Assembly: GCA_024278455.1 (NCBI GenBank)
Contig: JAJRTE010000187.1
Location: forward strand, 1-46,062
From: Myxococcota bacterium
GTDB lineage: Bacteria > Myxococcota_A > UBA796 > JAJRTE01
DNA: 46,062 bases
Direction: 5' to 3'
Numbering within the stretch: the stretch's first letter is position 1; each line of letters begins with the position of its first letter. This document shows, piece after piece, positions 24,741 to 34,319 of this stretch. The notes beneath the pieces were generated by a model. It did no database searches. It was not told where the DNA came from and saw nothing but the letters and a program-made list of their open reading frames with translations. The translations under genes and the position numbers were made by a program.

Positions 24741-25502
24741 TCAACGGGAATCCGGAGGCTGCCCCCCCACTTCCACCTGCTTGATGGGCACATAGGCGAC
24801 GCGAGGATCCACGATGACTCGAGTCCGCACCGACCGGTCCAGTTCGTACAGGTGGTCGTCGCCGGTGGGCACCGGGTTCCCGGCCGGGTCGAACACGTGG
24901 TTGCCGGCGCCGGAGAACCGTTCGTTTTCGCTTTCCGAGGCCGCGACACAGCAGCCGATGGTCCAGACACCGTTTTCGTAGGCCCTCGCGCGCAGGAGCG
25001 TGGCCCAGACATCATCCCGCCGCCACGGCCACCAGGCGGGGACGACCAGCATGTCGCAACGGCCGGCCAGGGTGAGCGCCCTGGCCTGTTCCGGAAACCG
25101 GATGTCGTTGCAATTCAGAAGGCCGATGGTCCAGTCCTCCACGCGGACCCCGACGTAGCGATCTCCGGCCTCCCACCGTTCGTGCTCGCCGTTCGGGGCG
25201 AAGAGGTGCACCTTGTCGTAGGCCGCCAGCTCCCGGCCTCCCCGCCAGACGGTGATACGGTTGCGCCGCTCCTCCTCGATCGACCCGAACACGAACGCCG
25301 GGCCCGGGTGGCGGCTCGAGATGTCGCGAAAGCGGGTCATGGCCTCCCGCGGGGTGACGTGCCGGGTGTAGCCCTGGAGGAAGAGTTCGGGAAAGACCAC
25401 CAGGCCGGCGCCGAGTTCCGCTGCCTCCTCCCCCTCCTCCTCGAGCCGCCGGAGGTTGGACGCCACGTCGAGGCAGACCCATCGAGACAAGTAGACCCTC
25501 AT
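24741..25502 (-). CDS. Carbon-nitrogen hydrolase (nitrilase superfamily)
   Basis: 253 residues from ATG 25502 with GGGAG upstream. The catalytic triad is intact: Glu39 (VVFPELFLQGY), Lys97 (YDKVHLFAPNGE) and Cys131 (GLLNCNDIRFPE). The order and spacing match the omega-amidase/Nit branch, which hydrolyses amides in the cytoplasm; the substrate is not predictable. The C-terminus is a little short for the superfamily but includes the GAGNHVFDPAG strand. It runs into the Ogt gene on the same strand. The 221-bp gap upstream to the divergent SEC-C gene should hold both promoters, though none stands out. Confidence 0.9.
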   Translation of the reverse strand: MRVYLSRWVCLDVASNLRRLEEEGEEAAELGAGLVVFPELFLQGYTRHVTPREAMTRFRDISSRHPGPAFVFGSIEEERRNRITVWRGGRELAAYDKVHLFAPNGEHERWEAGDRYVGVRVEDWTIGLLNCNDIRFPEQARALTLAGRCDMLVVPAWWPWRRDDVWATLLRARAYENGVWTIGCCVAASESENERFSGAGNHVFDPAGNPVPTGDDHLYELDRSVRTRVIVDPRVAYVPIKQVEVGGQPPDSR

Positions 25503-25723
25503 CGAAACTCCCTGCGACTTCCCGTTGGTGTTCCCGGCACGGGATGCTATGGTCGTCCCCGACCGATGCTGGCGGGGGGCACGGCTCGTCCAGCGCGGGC
25601 GCCAGACTGGTCATCTTCCCGCTCGCGAGTAGAACCTTGCCGGTACGTTCTCCCCGCGCCCGGCGCCGGCGATGGCGAGGTCGCCGGTGCGCCAGGCGAC
25701 AACATAGCGCAATCGGAGAGAGA

Positions 25724-26527
25724 ATGGAATTCAAGAATGTGGGACACAACGAACCCTGCCCGTGCGGCAGCGGGAAGAAGTACAAGCACTGCCACCTGGG
25801 CCGGGAATCGGAGATCATCGATGCTCGGGTCAACCTGGACGTCGTCGAGGCCGCGGAACGGATCCGGGGTCTTCCGCCGGCGGATCATTCTCGAGCAGCT
25901 CTCATGGCCGCCACGCTCGAGCTGGTCGACCGCGGGAACAAGCCGGTGACCATCGAACTGGTGGACCTGGAGGCCTACCAGGCCCTCAACCTGGGCGGGG
26001 CAGGAGAGCGCACCGCGGCCATTGGAGGCATGGTGATCAATCCGGCCAAGACCGAGAAGCTGGCGCCGCAATCGGTGTACCTGGCGTTGAGTCCGCGCAT
26101 TGGCGACGCCGAGCTGGTCCACCTCTTCGCCCACGTGGTCGACCTGGTCATGGGATCACGTCTTCCTCTTGGCCGGGGTCTGGAACTTGCCGCGCGCTTC
26201 GAGTTGCCGCTGGAGTTCCTCGAGCATTGCCAGGAGTTCGGAGACGCGCTGGTGCAACTGGCGGAGCGTTTCGCGGTCCAGCTCGACGCCGACAATGAGG
26301 TCATCGCCTTCCTGGCTCGAGCGCGCATGCTGCTGCCCGGGGCTGTGCTGGCGGCAGGGGACCGGGGGGTCCTCGAGCGGGGCGTCAGCGCGGCGCTCAT
26401 GTTTCTCAAGGATCACCAGGCGGACCTGGACGCGCTACTGCGGAGCCGCCCGGGGTACACCGGGGCGAGTGCGCCGAAGAGAAAGAAGAAGGAAAAGAAG
26501 AAGAAGAAGCGGTCGGCGAGGGGCTGA
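25724..26527 (+). CDS. SEC-C motif protein with a poly-lysine tail
   Basis: 267 residues from ATG 25724, just after GGAGAG; the frame is open upstream but lacks a start signal. Residues 8-26 are a SEC-C zinc motif (CPCGSGKKYKHCHLG: Cys12, Cys14, Cys23, His24), as at the SecA C-terminus, where it contacts SecB or ribosomes. The rest (40-240) is a helical domain with no match I recognise. The C-terminus is a dense basic tail (KRKKKEKKKKKRSARG), probably disordered and able to bind RNA, ribosomes or DNA. The neighbours are not secretion genes. Confidence 0.8.
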   Translation: MEFKNVGHNEPCPCGSGKKYKHCHLGRESEIIDARVNLDVVEAAERIRGLPPADHSRAALMAATLELVDRGNKPVTIELVDLEAYQALNLGGAGERTAAIGGMVINPAKTEKLAPQSVYLALSPRIGDAELVHLFAHVVDLVMGSRLPLGRGLELAARFELPLEFLEHCQEFGDALVQLAERFAVQLDADNEVIAFLARARMLLPGAVLAAGDRGVLERGVSAALMFLKDHQADLDALLRSRPGYTGASAPKRKKKEKKKKKRSARG

Positions 26528-26611
26528 TCTTCGTGGGGCACGGTCCGGCTGTCCCGGCGGTCCCAGCGTTCGGTGGCGAGCCTGGCCATGGGCCACGGAG
26601 GACCTGCCGGG

Positions 26612-29116
26612 TCACTGCTGGGAGAGGATCTCCTCCACCGCCTCGACGAGACGTCGCTCGTCCCCCTTGCGATAGCCCTTGCGACGGGTGCGAATCCGTC
26701 CCTGGGGGTCGACCAGGTAGGACGTGGGCATGGATCCGGCGTCGAAGCTCCGGTACAGGTGGCTGTCCGAATCGATGAGCACGGTGAACGGCAACGGTAC
26801 CTCGCGCAGGAACTGCTCGATCCGGGCCGGGTCCTTGTCGGTGTTGACGGCAAGTATCTCGACCCCCTTTTCCTTCAGTTGCGGATAGATTTCGGCATAG
26901 GCGGGAAGCTCCTGGCGGCAGACGCGACACCAGCTCGCCCAGAACGTGATCAGCGCGACCTTGCCCTCGAGGGAGCGGGAGTCGAACGTCCCCCCGTCGA
27001 AGATCTGGGCGGTGAACGGGGCGAGTTTCTGCCCCACCTGGCGCCCGGGGTGGGTGACCTTCTCGTTGGTCACGCCGCCGCGACAGCAGCGGAAGCCAAG
27101 GGCATCCGACCTGTGATAGGGCCCGTAGGATTCGGTCCGGCTGTAGCAGGTGGCCGACGCCTGGCTCTGGAACGCCCCCCCGATGTAGGCCCCCATGTTG
27201 GGTACCGTCCCGATCCATTCCCGAACGTTGCCGGACAGGTCGTACACGCCCGACGAGGAGCGGCATTTCGGGTGGTTCCCGGTGATGAGCGACGGTAGCG
27301 GCACGCCGGTCGCGTCGCTGCCCGGGGCCGGAGCCGGTACGTCGAGGTCGTCGTTGCACAGGCCGGCCTTGTACAGGTTGCCGTAGGGGTACTCTGTCCC
27401 GGCCAGCCGGTAGTCGGAATAGATCCCGTTGTGATTCGCGTCGACCGGGATGGCGCCCTGGCATGCCGTCATCCACTCAGCCTCGGTACACAACCGCTTT
27501 CCGGCCGCCTGGCACGCCGCACGGGCCTCGAACCAGTCCAGGTTCGTTGCCGCGGGGACGCCGGGCACCGACATCGCCTTGCCATTCCGAATCGACGCCT
27601 CCACCGTGTCGATCTCGAACGGCCCGAACGGCCCGACCAGCCGCACCATCTCCGGTGCATCCACCTCGCCGATGACATCCGGCAGCTTCGGAGCCTCTCT
27701 CAGTTCGCGGATGGTCTTCTCCTGCCCGGCGAGTTCCGCTTCGACGATGGCCTTCAGCATCTGGATCGGGAGCGCACCGCTGAACCGGCGGCCGTTGACG
27801 AAAAATGTCGGGGTACCGGTCACGTGCAACGCGCCGCCCGTGCGCGCGTCGGCCTCCACCTTGTCCAACGTCGCCGGCGACGACATGCACGCGGTCAGCG
27901 CCTCCACGTCCAACCCGACCTCATGAGCATAGGATGTCAAGGCGTCGGCGCTCAGGTCGCGAGCATTGTGGAACAGTTCCCGGTAGTAGGGCCAGAACAG
28001 TCCCTGCTGCCGGGCACACTCGGCGGATCGAGCGGCGCGGCAAGCGTCGGGGTGCATGTCTCGTGAAACCGCGCCGTTGCAGTCCGAGTGCATGGGGAAA
28101 TGGCGGAACCCGATACGGACATCTCGAGGATACAGCTCGAGCAACTGCTCCATGGGGCTGACCAGTCGTCTGCAAAAGGGACACTGGAAGTCGTCGTAGA
28201 GGATGATGGTCACGGCGGCGTCCGCCGGCCCTTTGAATGGCACCGTGTCGTCGATGGGGACTTCGAATCGCTCTTGTGCCCGGCGCACGGGCTGCTTCGC
28301 CGCCGAACGCGCGTTCTTCGGCTGGGGGCGCGCGTCCTTCCCGGGGTTCTCCTTCCCGGCCGGTGGCGCCTGGGCGCGCAGTTCCTTGCCGAAATCGGCC
28401 ACGAGGCTGTCTCGAGCGTTCGCGTAGCCGCCCCAGGCGATGCCGGCAACGACGGCCAGGGTCAGCGCGGACACCGCTGCTACCCGGAGGTCCGTGGCAG
28501 CCTGGAGCCCATGCCGGATCATCTCGAGCAAGGATTTTCTCGAGGCGACGCCCGGAAGCAGGAGCGCCGAGAGATTCACCACGTACATGGCGACGCAGAA
28601 GAGGCAGAAATCGCCGATGACGACAGCGCTGACGTAGGCCAGGTAGGCGCTGTAGAGTGTGGCGAGGAGACCCAGGACCGCGACCGCGCCCAGGCTGCGT
28701 TGGTCCCGGCGCACCCAACCGAGTGCTACCAGGACCAGCATCCAGGCGTAGACCGGGACCGCCAGGAGCGCCACGGGGACGGCCCCGAACAACTCCGACT
28801 GCTCCGACCGGTTGACCGCTGAACAGTTGAAACCACTCCCGAAATCGCACAAGGCCTCGAGCGCCTCGTTGCCGTAGGTGAGGTGGAGGTGGAGACGGGT
28901 CAAGTAGACGGCGCAGGCCAGCCCCACCAGCAGCGCCGCCACGAGTGACGACAGCGCCCAGCCACGAAAGGAGCTGGTAGCGCCGGCGCCACCCTCCGCC
29001 CCTTGGTCCTCGGCCGGGGAAACAGGTGTCGGCCCGTTCGTTCCAGCGGCGTCCTGCTGCCTCGATGGACGCCGCTTTCGTCGCCTGTTCTTCCTCTTGC
29101 TTGCCATCGCTGTCAT
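26612..29116 (-). CDS. Four-domain membrane fusion: VKOR, DsbA, FGE-like and TlpA-like
   Basis: 834 residues from ATG 29116 (AAGGAG just upstream; ATG 29107 also possible). A basic cytoplasmic tail precedes four or five helices of a VKOR domain (50-230) with Cys90/Cys98 (CDFGSGFNC) and the CxxC Cys171/Cys174 (GDFCLFC). After a linker, residues 285-465 are a DsbA-like thioredoxin fold: Cys312-Cys315 (CPFC) and cis-Pro436. Residues 490-680 match the sulfatase-modifying/formylglycine-generating family (AAGKRLCTEAEW, VYDLSGNVREWIG, DALGFRCCRG). Residues 695-834 are a TlpA-like thioredoxin, Cys730-Cys733 (WASWCRVC) with cis-Pro797. VKOR-DsbA fusions reoxidise periplasmic disulfide catalysts with quinone; adding an FGE-like module and a second, normally reducing thioredoxin to the same chain is most unusual. 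The outer domains are predicted periplasmic. FGE substrate unknown. Confidence 0.92.
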   Translation of the reverse strand: MTAMASKRKNRRRKRRPSRQQDAAGTNGPTPVSPAEDQGAEGGAGATSSFRGWALSSLVAALLVGLACAVYLTRLHLHLTYGNEALEALCDFGSGFNCSAVNRSEQSELFGAVPVALLAVPVYAWMLVLVALGWVRRDQRSLGAVAVLGLLATLYSAYLAYVSAVVIGDFCLFCVAMYVVNLSALLLPGVASRKSLLEMIRHGLQAATDLRVAAVSALTLAVVAGIAWGGYANARDSLVADFGKELRAQAPPAGKENPGKDARPQPKNARSAAKQPVRRAQERFEVPIDDTVPFKGPADAAVTIILYDDFQCPFCRRLVSPMEQLLELYPRDVRIGFRHFPMHSDCNGAVSRDMHPDACRAARSAECARQQGLFWPYYRELFHNARDLSADALTSYAHEVGLDVEALTACMSSPATLDKVEADARTGGALHVTGTPTFFVNGRRFSGALPIQMLKAIVEAELAGQEKTIRELREAPKLPDVIGEVDAPEMVRLVGPFGPFEIDTVEASIRNGKAMSVPGVPAATNLDWFEARAACQAAGKRLCTEAEWMTACQGAIPVDANHNGIYSDYRLAGTEYPYGNLYKAGLCNDDLDVPAPAPGSDATGVPLPSLITGNHPKCRSSSGVYDLSGNVREWIGTVPNMGAYIGGAFQSQASATCYSRTESYGPYHRSDALGFRCCRGGVTNEKVTHPGRQVGQKLAPFTAQIFDGGTFDSRSLEGKVALITFWASWCRVCRQELPAYAEIYPQLKEKGVEILAVNTDKDPARIEQFLREVPLPFTVLIDSDSHLYRSFDAGSMPTSYLVDPQGRIRTRRKGYRKGDERRLVEAVEEILSQQ

Positions 29117-29243
29117 CACTCCTTTCGTGTTTCGGCGGACGATACGTGTCCTGCCTCGCATGCCACTGCCGGCAGGTGCATGGCGGAGCACGGGACGCCG
29201 GCAGAGGGCAAGGCCCGGCGACCGAAGATCCTACTTTATGGCA

Positions 29244-29352
29244 GGGGGAAGGGGAGATCAACCGCAAGTCGCGCACGGACCATGTATTCACCGGGACGCT
29301 GATCGTGTCGCCGATGGGGGGAAGGGGCGATCGACCGCAAGTCGCGCACGGA
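29244..29352. repeat. Pair of 36-bp direct repeats 73 bp apart
   Basis: 29244-29279 and 29317-29352 agree at 34 of 36 positions (GGGGGAAGGGG, then CCGCAAGTCGCGCACGGA). They lie in the 307-bp gap between the start of the VKOR fusion and the end of the MopE-repeat gene. They may be binding sites or remnants of a dispersed repeat. No coding sequence is credible in this gap. Confidence 0.75.
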
Positions 29353-29423
29353 TGGCGGACCTGGCAGGGCCGCCTGTGGCCTTTTCTTCGTTTGCGCCGC
29401 CGAGTCGGCTGGCCCGGGCGATA

Positions 29424-32400
29424 TCAGGGCTCGTAGGTACCCGGACCAGCGTCGTAGACCCTGCCCGCATTGCCGGAGCCGGGCGTTTCCCCGGAAAGAC
29501 TGTCGTAGAAGAGCTTGATCGTGCCGCCGTTGGAAGTGGCACCGTCGGCGCCTCGAGCGCTCAGGTGTTCGGTCGAGGCGGACGCTATCGAAAGATTGCG
29601 TGCCTGGAGCAGGATGCCGCCGCCGCTTCCACGTCCGCCGGCGCCTCCGACGCGGCAACTGTTGTCGTCCCTGCCGCCGCCACCACCGCCTGCCCCGTTT
29701 GCGAGCACGCGGCCGGTTGCGCTCAGCGTCAGGGTACCGGTGGCGTCGAGGATGATGTAGCCGCCGCCGGCGCCGCCTCCTCCTCCCGCACTCTGCCCAC
29801 CGGTATCTCCACCGCCGCCACCGCCGCCGGACCCCAGGCGCAACGAGCGGTCCGTGGACTCGTCGCCGTTGGCGCCTGCGGCCGCGTATCCACCGTCACC
29901 GCCAGGGCGGGCCGGGCAGTTGGCTGCGGCGCCGCCGGCCCCGCCGAAGGGCCCCGCCCCGCGCCCGCCGCTCGAATAGCCGCCAAGAGTCGCCGGGGTG
30001 ACGCCGCCGGAACCGCCGCCACCGCCGCCGCCGGCGTTTTCGTTCCCTCCCCCGCCGCCTGCTCCGTAGCCGCCGCCACCTCCACCTGCCGAAGAGGCGT
30101 TGGCGGCTCCGGCGCCACCGCCCCCACCGGCGGCGAACTCGCCGGTCCCGCCATCGCCGGCACGGGAGTTGTTGACCGACGGGGACACGCCGGTTCCCGG
30201 AACGGTGCCGGTAGTTCCAGCATGTCCCGGCTGGGGCCCTCCCCCGCCGTGGCCCCCGTCTCCGCCCGGTTCCGCGCCGCGCTGGCCGGAAGAACCGCCT
30301 CCGCCCCCATACATGTTTCCACTTCCACCGTAGTTCTTTCCGTTCCCGCCTGGAGAGCCGCCGCCTCCACCGCCGGCAGACGGGGTGGCGCAGCTTCCGC
30401 CGCTCACGCCACCGTCCCCGCCGAGCCCTCCGTAACCGCCGCGCCCGGGCTGAGACCCGGAGCCGCAGGTGGAGTTTCCGCCGCCTCCACCGCCGTACCC
30501 GCGCCCTGTTGCGGTGATGACACCGTCGATCGTGATGTCGTTGGCATGAATGGCGATCCAGCCGTCAGCGGGATCGGTCACGGCAGGGTTCGAGGGGTCG
30601 ATGCCGGCAGAGACGCTCTGCTCCTTGCCCCAACCCTGAACGTTCACCACGGTGCTCGATGCAATGTCCACCGACTCGAAATAGTGTTCTCCGAAGAAGG
30701 AAGTGACGCCCGACTGGGGCCAGTCCTGGGTGAATCCGCCATTGAGTCCGGCGGTGGAGGCGCCGTCCCAGGTTTCCGCTTCGGCGATGCGAACGCCGTT
30801 GGAAGTGGTGGAATCCGGGTAGGCGCCCAGGGGTCCGACCGGGGTCACGGTCACGTAGTAGGTGGCGCCGGTCCACGCCCCCGCCAGGGTAAGCCCTGTC
30901 AAGAGCGCGTCGGCGGCGTTCCCGACAGCAGTCGGACCCAACACATCGGCGCCTCCCGGACTGGTACCGATGGAGACCAGGTAGTCTGTCGCCCCGTACG
31001 CGGCGTCCCAATTCGCCTCGATGTAGCCGTCACCCGAGGAGACCGGGGCGTACTGGTAGAACAGATCCTCGCCACTGGTGCGCGTGCCATCCCTGACCTC
31101 GAGGACCGGGCACGTTCCCTGGATGCAATCGGAGCACTGCTGGGTCGCGCCGTCGATTGCGTTGTCGCAATCGTCGTCGATGGCGTTGCACAGTTCGATC
31201 GCGCCGGGGTGGACGTAGTCGAGGGAGTCGTTGCAATCGGTATCGTCGTCGACACTGCCTGAGGGGAGCGAGCAGGCCTGCGTGGGGCTCGAAGGGTCTC
31301 CGAATCCGTCTCCGTCCGCGTCCAGGTAGTAGGTGTTCAATACACCCTCGTCGACAGCGCCGTCGCAGTCGTCGTCGGTGCCGTTGCAGCTTTCTGTTGC
31401 ACCAGGGTGGATGGAGGCGCTCGAGTCGTTGCAATCGAGGGAGTTGTCAGAGAATGCTGATGGTTGAGCACATGCGAGGGTGGTCACATCCGGGACGCCG
31501 TAGCCGTCGCCGTCCGAGTCGGCGTAGAAGGTGAGAAGAACGCCCTCATCGACATCGCCGTTGCAGTTGTCATCCGCCCCGTTGCAGGTTTCGGCGGCCC
31601 CCGGGTGAACGGCGCCGTTGCCGTCGTCGCAATCCGTGGGGTCGGAGACATACCCGGAAGGGGGCGAACAGGCCTGGGAGGTGTTGGCCGAGTCGCCGTA
31701 CCCATCGCTGTCCGAGTCTCGGTAGAAGGTGCTCTGCACGCCCTCATCCACGTCGGAGTCGCAGTCGTCGTCGGTCTCGTTGCAGGTTTCGGCGGCCCCC
31801 GGGTGCACGGAAGCGCTGCTGTCGTCGCAATCGGTATCGTCGAGCACGTAGCCGGAAGGAGGCGAGCAGGCTTCGACCGGACGGCTCGAGTCGCCGAACC
31901 TGTCGTTGTCCGAGTCGGCGTAGAACGTGATGAGGACGCCTTCGTCCACGTTGCCGTCGCAGTTGTCGTCGATGCCGTTGCACCTTTCCGGCTCTCCCGG
32001 GTTGATCATGTCGTTGGTGTCCCGGCAGTCCGTGTTGTCTTCCACGTAGCCGTTGGGGGCGGAGCATGCCAGGGTGCTCGAGCTGGGGTTGCCGTACCCG
32101 TCTTCGTCAGCGTCCCGGAAGTAGGTTGACTGGACGTTCTCGTCGACAGCGGTGTCGCAATCGTTGTCCAGTTCGTCACAGATCTCCGCTGCTCCAGGGT
32201 AGGAGGTTGCGGAAGTATCGTCGCAATCGGTGTTGTCCGCGACGTGGCCCTCGGGGGGCGCGCACGCCATGGTCTCGAGGTCTGGGTCGCCGAAGGAGTC
32301 GCCATCCGCGTCCGGGTAGAAGGCGGTCTGGACATCTTCGTCCACGCTGCCGTCGCAGTCGTCGTCGGTTTCGTTGCAGATCTCTTTTGCGCCGGGGAAG

Positions 32401-34256
32401 ATGGTCGCCGTCGAATCGTCGCAATCGGTGTCGTCCTCGACGAGCGTGTCGGAGGGGGAGCATGCCAGTTCGGGTTGGTCGGGGTCGCCGAAGCCGTCGT
32501 GGTCGCCGTCGAGGTAGTAGGTGTTGCGGTCGACGGCGTCGTCGTCGATGACGTTGTCGCAGTTGTTGTCGATCCCGTCGCAAGTCTCGGGAACGCCGGG
32601 GTGAATGTCCGGGTCGGCGTCGTTGCAGTCGTCGCCTCCTGCCCGGACCGCGTCGTGTCCGTCGCCGTCCACGTCAGTCAGGTCGGCGCCCGAGCAGTCC
32701 TGGTCGATGCCATCGTAGGGTGTCTCGGCCGCGTCCGGGTGGGTCAGGGGGGCGTCGTCGTCGCAATCGGTTCCGCCCGCCTGCACCGATTCGTATCCAT
32801 CCTGGTCCACGTCGGTCAGGTCGGCGCCCGAGCAGTCCTGGTCGATGCCGTCGTAGGGAGTCTCGGCAGCGCCGGGGTAGATATCGGCGTCCTTGTCGTT
32901 GCAATCGTTGCCTTCTGGCACGACATCGGCGTCGTATCCATCCTGGTCCACGTCGGTCAGGTCGGCGCCCGAGCAGTCCTGGTCGATGCCGTCATAGGGA
33001 ACCTCCGGGGCTCCGGTGTAGATGGCGTCGTCGTAGTCGTTGCAGTCCCCGTCTGCTTCCGATTGCCCGTCCTGGTCGTCGTCGGTGGTGCTCAGGTCTT
33101 CGTCGACCAACCCGTCGCAGTCGTTGTCCTTGCCATCGGCGAATTCCGGGGCGCCGGGGTAGGTGTTCAGGTCGCCGTCGTCGCAATCCGAGCCTCCTGC
33201 GGGGATGCCGTCGTAGCCGTCCTGGTCCACGTCGGTGAGGTCCTCGTCGTTGCAGTTCTGGTCGATCCCGTCGTAGGGGATCTCGTCGGCGTGCGGGTGG
33301 ATCGATGGATCCTGGTCGTTGCAGTCGTCGCCCCCGGCCTCCACGGCATCGTGGCCGTCGGCGTCCAGGTCCACCGGGTCGATGCCGTCGCAATCCTGGT
33401 CGATCCCGTCGTAGGGGATTTCATCGGCGCCGGGATGGATCGACCCGTCCTGGTCGTCGCAATCGTCGCCATCGGGGCCGCCCTGGGCCCCGTCGCCGTC
33501 CACGTCGGTCAGGTCGGCGCCGTCGCAATCCTGGTCGACGCCGTCGTAGGGGACTTCATCGGCGCCGGGATGGACGCCACTGTCCTGGTCGTCGCAGTCT
33601 TCAGGCTGTTCCTCGAGACCGCCTGGGTAGCCGTCGCCGTCCACATCGGTGAGATCGAACCCGGTACAGTCCTGGTCGATGCCGTCATAGGGAATATCCG
33701 TGGCTTCGGGGTGGATATCCGGGTCTTCATCGTTGCAGTCACCGTCGATTTCCGCGAACCCATCTCCATCGTTGTCCACGTCGTCGAGGCCGTCGTCGAC
33801 TTCGCCGTTGCAGTCGTTGTCCCGGCCGTCGCCGATCTCCTCCGCGCCTGCGTAGGTGTTGGGGTCGGAGTCGTCACAGTCGTCCCCCCCGGCGATTTGG
33901 GCGTCGTGCCCGTCGCCGTCCACGTCTGCCAGGTCCCCCCCTTGGCAGTCCTGGTCCACCCCGTCGTAGGGAATCTCGTCGGCTCCTGGATACACGTCCG
34001 GGTCGTCGTCGTTGCAGTCGCCATCCACTTCGCTGATGCCATCGGCGTCCCGGTCTTCGATGACCGGCGTGGCCGTCGGCGGGATCGCCGTGGGTGTCGG
34101 CGATTCCCCTATCGTGACAGGCGGGGCGGATGTCGCGGGGGGCGAGGACCCGTCGTCATCCGAGCCGGGTTCCTGGCAGCCAATCCAGACGAACAAGGGA
34201 AGCAAGACCGCAACAGCCGCGATCGCGGCGAACGGCACCGGGTGTCTCATCCACAT
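29424..34256 (-). CDS. MopE-repeat and glycine-rich surface lipoprotein (1610 aa)
   Basis: Start ATG 34256 (MWMRHPVPF), 9 nt after GAGGAG; the frame is open upstream but Pro-rich and unsupported. A hydrophobic signal ends WIGC (Cys29), a slightly odd lipobox. Residues 60-1045 are tandem acidic repeats of the MopE putative metal-binding type. About eight short units contain PYDGIDQDC and DCDD; then about nine longer units pair CNGxDDDCDGxVDEG with a YADSDGDGYG calcium-like loop and PGAAETCN. The repeats should bind many divalent ions. Residues about 1060-1150 look like a fibronectin type III domain. Residues 1250-1545 are extremely Gly-rich (GGGGGG runs with scattered Cys), probably a polyglycine fibre, before a short beta-rich end. 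MopE repeats are common in myxobacterial and methanotroph surface proteins. Likely exposed outside the cell; adhesion or metal capture is inference. Confidence 0.85.
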   Translation of the reverse strand: MWMRHPVPFAAIAAVAVLLPLFVWIGCQEPGSDDDGSSPPATSAPPVTIGESPTPTAIPPTATPVIEDRDADGISEVDGDCNDDDPDVYPGADEIPYDGVDQDCQGGDLADVDGDGHDAQIAGGDDCDDSDPNTYAGAEEIGDGRDNDCNGEVDDGLDDVDNDGDGFAEIDGDCNDEDPDIHPEATDIPYDGIDQDCTGFDLTDVDGDGYPGGLEEQPEDCDDQDSGVHPGADEVPYDGVDQDCDGADLTDVDGDGAQGGPDGDDCDDQDGSIHPGADEIPYDGIDQDCDGIDPVDLDADGHDAVEAGGDDCNDQDPSIHPHADEIPYDGIDQNCNDEDLTDVDQDGYDGIPAGGSDCDDGDLNTYPGAPEFADGKDNDCDGLVDEDLSTTDDDQDGQSEADGDCNDYDDAIYTGAPEVPYDGIDQDCSGADLTDVDQDGYDADVVPEGNDCNDKDADIYPGAAETPYDGIDQDCSGADLTDVDQDGYESVQAGGTDCDDDAPLTHPDAAETPYDGIDQDCSGADLTDVDGDGHDAVRAGGDDCNDADPDIHPGVPETCDGIDNNCDNVIDDDAVDRNTYYLDGDHDGFGDPDQPELACSPSDTLVEDDTDCDDSTATIFPGAKEICNETDDDCDGSVDEDVQTAFYPDADGDSFGDPDLETMACAPPEGHVADNTDCDDTSATSYPGAAEICDELDNDCDTAVDENVQSTYFRDADEDGYGNPSSSTLACSAPNGYVEDNTDCRDTNDMINPGEPERCNGIDDNCDGNVDEGVLITFYADSDNDRFGDSSRPVEACSPPSGYVLDDTDCDDSSASVHPGAAETCNETDDDCDSDVDEGVQSTFYRDSDSDGYGDSANTSQACSPPSGYVSDPTDCDDGNGAVHPGAAETCNGADDNCNGDVDEGVLLTFYADSDGDGYGVPDVTTLACAQPSAFSDNSLDCNDSSASIHPGATESCNGTDDDCDGAVDEGVLNTYYLDADGDGFGDPSSPTQACSLPSGSVDDDTDCNDSLDYVHPGAIELCNAIDDDCDNAIDGATQQCSDCIQGTCPVLEVRDGTRTSGEDLFYQYAPVSSGDGYIEANWDAAYGATDYLVSIGTSPGGADVLGPTAVGNAADALLTGLTLAGAWTGATYYVTVTPVGPLGAYPDSTTSNGVRIAEAETWDGASTAGLNGGFTQDWPQSGVTSFFGEHYFESVDIASSTVVNVQGWGKEQSVSAGIDPSNPAVTDPADGWIAIHANDITIDGVITATGRGYGGGGGGNSTCGSGSQPGRGGYGGLGGDGGVSGGSCATPSAGGGGGGSPGGNGKNYGGSGNMYGGGGGSSGQRGAEPGGDGGHGGGGPQPGHAGTTGTVPGTGVSPSVNNSRAGDGGTGEFAAGGGGGAGAANASSAGGGGGGYGAGGGGGNENAGGGGGGGSGGVTPATLGGYSSGGRGAGPFGGAGGAAANCPARPGGDGGYAAAGANGDESTDRSLRLGSGGGGGGGDTGGQSAGGGGGAGGGYIILDATGTLTLSATGRVLANGAGGGGGGRDDNSCRVGGAGGRGSGGGILLQARNLSIASASTEHLSARGADGATSNGGTIKLFYDSLSGETPGSGNAGRVYDAGPGTYEP

Positions 34257-34319
34257 GGCGCGGTACTCCTCTGTCACTTTGCGCTCGAACCACAACGACC
34301 ACCTTTGCAGGACCAACAA

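Noticed and set aside
26612..29116. Calling the fusion a sulfatase-activating enzyme
   Set aside because: The FGE-like core is recognisable, but its N-terminal part is short and no sulfatase gene is nearby; the family includes many non-FGE members.
29097..31262. 721-codon plus-strand frame antisense to the glycine-rich region
   Set aside because: Ala/Thr/Arg low complexity mirrors the Gly codons on the other strand.
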